From: Xanthomonas campestris pv. badrii
GTDB taxonomy: Bacteria > Pseudomonadota > Gammaproteobacteria > Xanthomonadales > Xanthomonadaceae
DNA length: 64,000 nucleotides
Assembly (NCBI RefSeq): GCF_012848175.1
Contig: NZ_CP051651.1
Coordinates: 1,984,001 to 2,048,000, forward strand
Direction: 5' to 3'
Shown here one piece after another: positions 63,519 to 64,000 of the stretch (position 1 is its first letter; the number at the start of each line of letters is the position of its first letter). The notes beneath the pieces were generated by a model, which had not been told where the DNA came from, ran no database searches, and saw only the letters and a program-made list of their open reading frames with translations. Position numbers and translations under genes: made by a program.

Positions 63519-64000
63519 ATGCCCAGGCCAATGCCGAGTACTTCGACAGCATCTACCAGCAGCAAGATCCCTTTGGCTACGGGACGCGTTGGTACGAGAC
63601 ACGCAAACGCGACATCCTGCTGGCAACCTTGCCCCGCATGGGATTCGCCCGCGGCTGGGAACTGGGATGTTCCAACGGCGAGGCGACGCGCGGGCTGGCA
63701 GCCCGCTGTGAACGCTTGCTGGCAACCGACATGTCTGCGGCTGCCGTGGAACAAGCCAAACAGCGCGTAGGCCAGCGCAGCACTGTCGAGATCGTGCAGG
63801 CCTGCCATCCGCAGCAATGGCCGGTTGGCAACTTCGATCTGATCGTACTGAGCGAGATCGGCTACTACCTTGCCGCCGTCGAACTCGATGAGCTGATCGT
63901 GCGTCTGCAGGAGGCGCTCACACCAGACGGGCTGCTGGTGGCCTGCCACTGGAAGCATCCGTTCGAGCAGGCGCAGCAAGATGGCATCGCCGTGCATGCC
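63515..64000 (+). CDS. NodS-like SAM-dependent methyltransferase (partial, runs off the window)
   Basis: The first 162 residues are visible. It has the NodS-type start YFDSIYQQQDPFGYGTRWYE, motif I WELGCSNG (about residue 48), an acidic position after motif II (LLATDMS), and FDLIVLSEIGYYL (about 108). NodS of rhizobia N-methylates the deacetylated glucosamine of Nod factors. Here the gene directly follows a deacetylase gene with a 4-base overlap, so the same order of steps is possible on another glucosamine. The 3' end is beyond the window. Confidence 0.85.
   Translation, partial: MNAQANAEYFDSIYQQQDPFGYGTRWYETRKRDILLATLPRMGFARGWELGCSNGEATRGLAARCERLLATDMSAAAVEQAKQRVGQRSTVEIVQACHPQQWPVGNFDLIVLSEIGYYLAAVELDELIVRLQEALTPDGLLVACHWKHPFEQAQQDGIAVHA

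Overview
The window looks like chromosomal DNA of a plant-associated Xanthomonas. It has high GC. It carries a XopZ-type type III effector gene between lolA and rarA, with a HrpX-type promoter. The layout rlmN-pilF-rodZ-yfgM-bamB-der is typical of the Xanthomonadaceae, and intergenic repeats of the kind scattered through Xanthomonas genomes are present. Positions, hairpins and promoter matches were read by eye; no search or folding program was run.

Layout. 1-7100: lolA, the xopZ-like effector gene (minus strand), rarA and crcB. 7286-11710: a minus-strand beta-oxidation operon (TetR/PsrA-like regulator, fused hydroxyacyl-CoA dehydrogenase/enoyl-CoA hydratase, thiolase) behind a PsrA-type operator. 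11821-18525: ndk, then an almost overlapping housekeeping run rlmN-pilF-rodZ-yfgM-bamB-der. 18677-27864: molybdenum cofactor genes (moeA, a rhodanese-MoeB fusion, a divergent second moeA, mobA), mixed with small or poorly known genes (DUF4142 protein, OBAP-like lipoprotein, XthA-like nuclease with a basic tail, SemiSWEET). 27993-39167: nitrate assimilation. A minus-strand siroheme gene faces nasT-nasS. Then a sigma-54 promoter and a leader RNA precede nitrate transporter, nirB, nirD, nitrate reductase and a uroporphyrinogen-III methyltransferase. 39491-43166: a KGG-motif stress protein with its own sigma-54 promoter, an M14-type peptidase and a GAF/GGDEF/EAL protein. 43905-57142: a 3398-residue autotransporter converging on a lipoprotein subtilisin autotransporter. 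58328-61142: DUF2231-like/sorbosone dehydrogenase pair, a small secreted protein and a YqaA-like membrane protein. 61771 to the end: acyl-CoA-dehydrogenase-like, PIG-L deacetylase and NodS-like methyltransferase genes, overlapping and running off the window.

How the parts fit. The nitrate block is a coherent module. NasS (cytoplasmic nitrate sensor) and NasT (ANTAR RNA-binding protein) should control read-through of a leader terminator at 31445-31488. The sigma-54 promoter adds nitrogen control. The Mo-cofactor genes supply the reductase, and the siroheme genes supply NirB. The siroheme gene next to nasT has only half a methyltransferase domain, which the free-standing methyltransferase at the end of the operon would complement.

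The strongest observation is the leader at 31369-31488. It has three hairpins, each with the same hexaloop AACGGC (A at loop position 1, G at position 4, as ANTAR proteins require). The third hairpin shares bases with a 16-bp terminator, so the two cannot form together. Other leads are the PsrA-type operator, the sigma-54 promoter of the KGG protein, the PIP-box/-10 pair of xopZ, the convergent autotransporter pair, and the deacetylase-methyltransferase cluster at the right edge.
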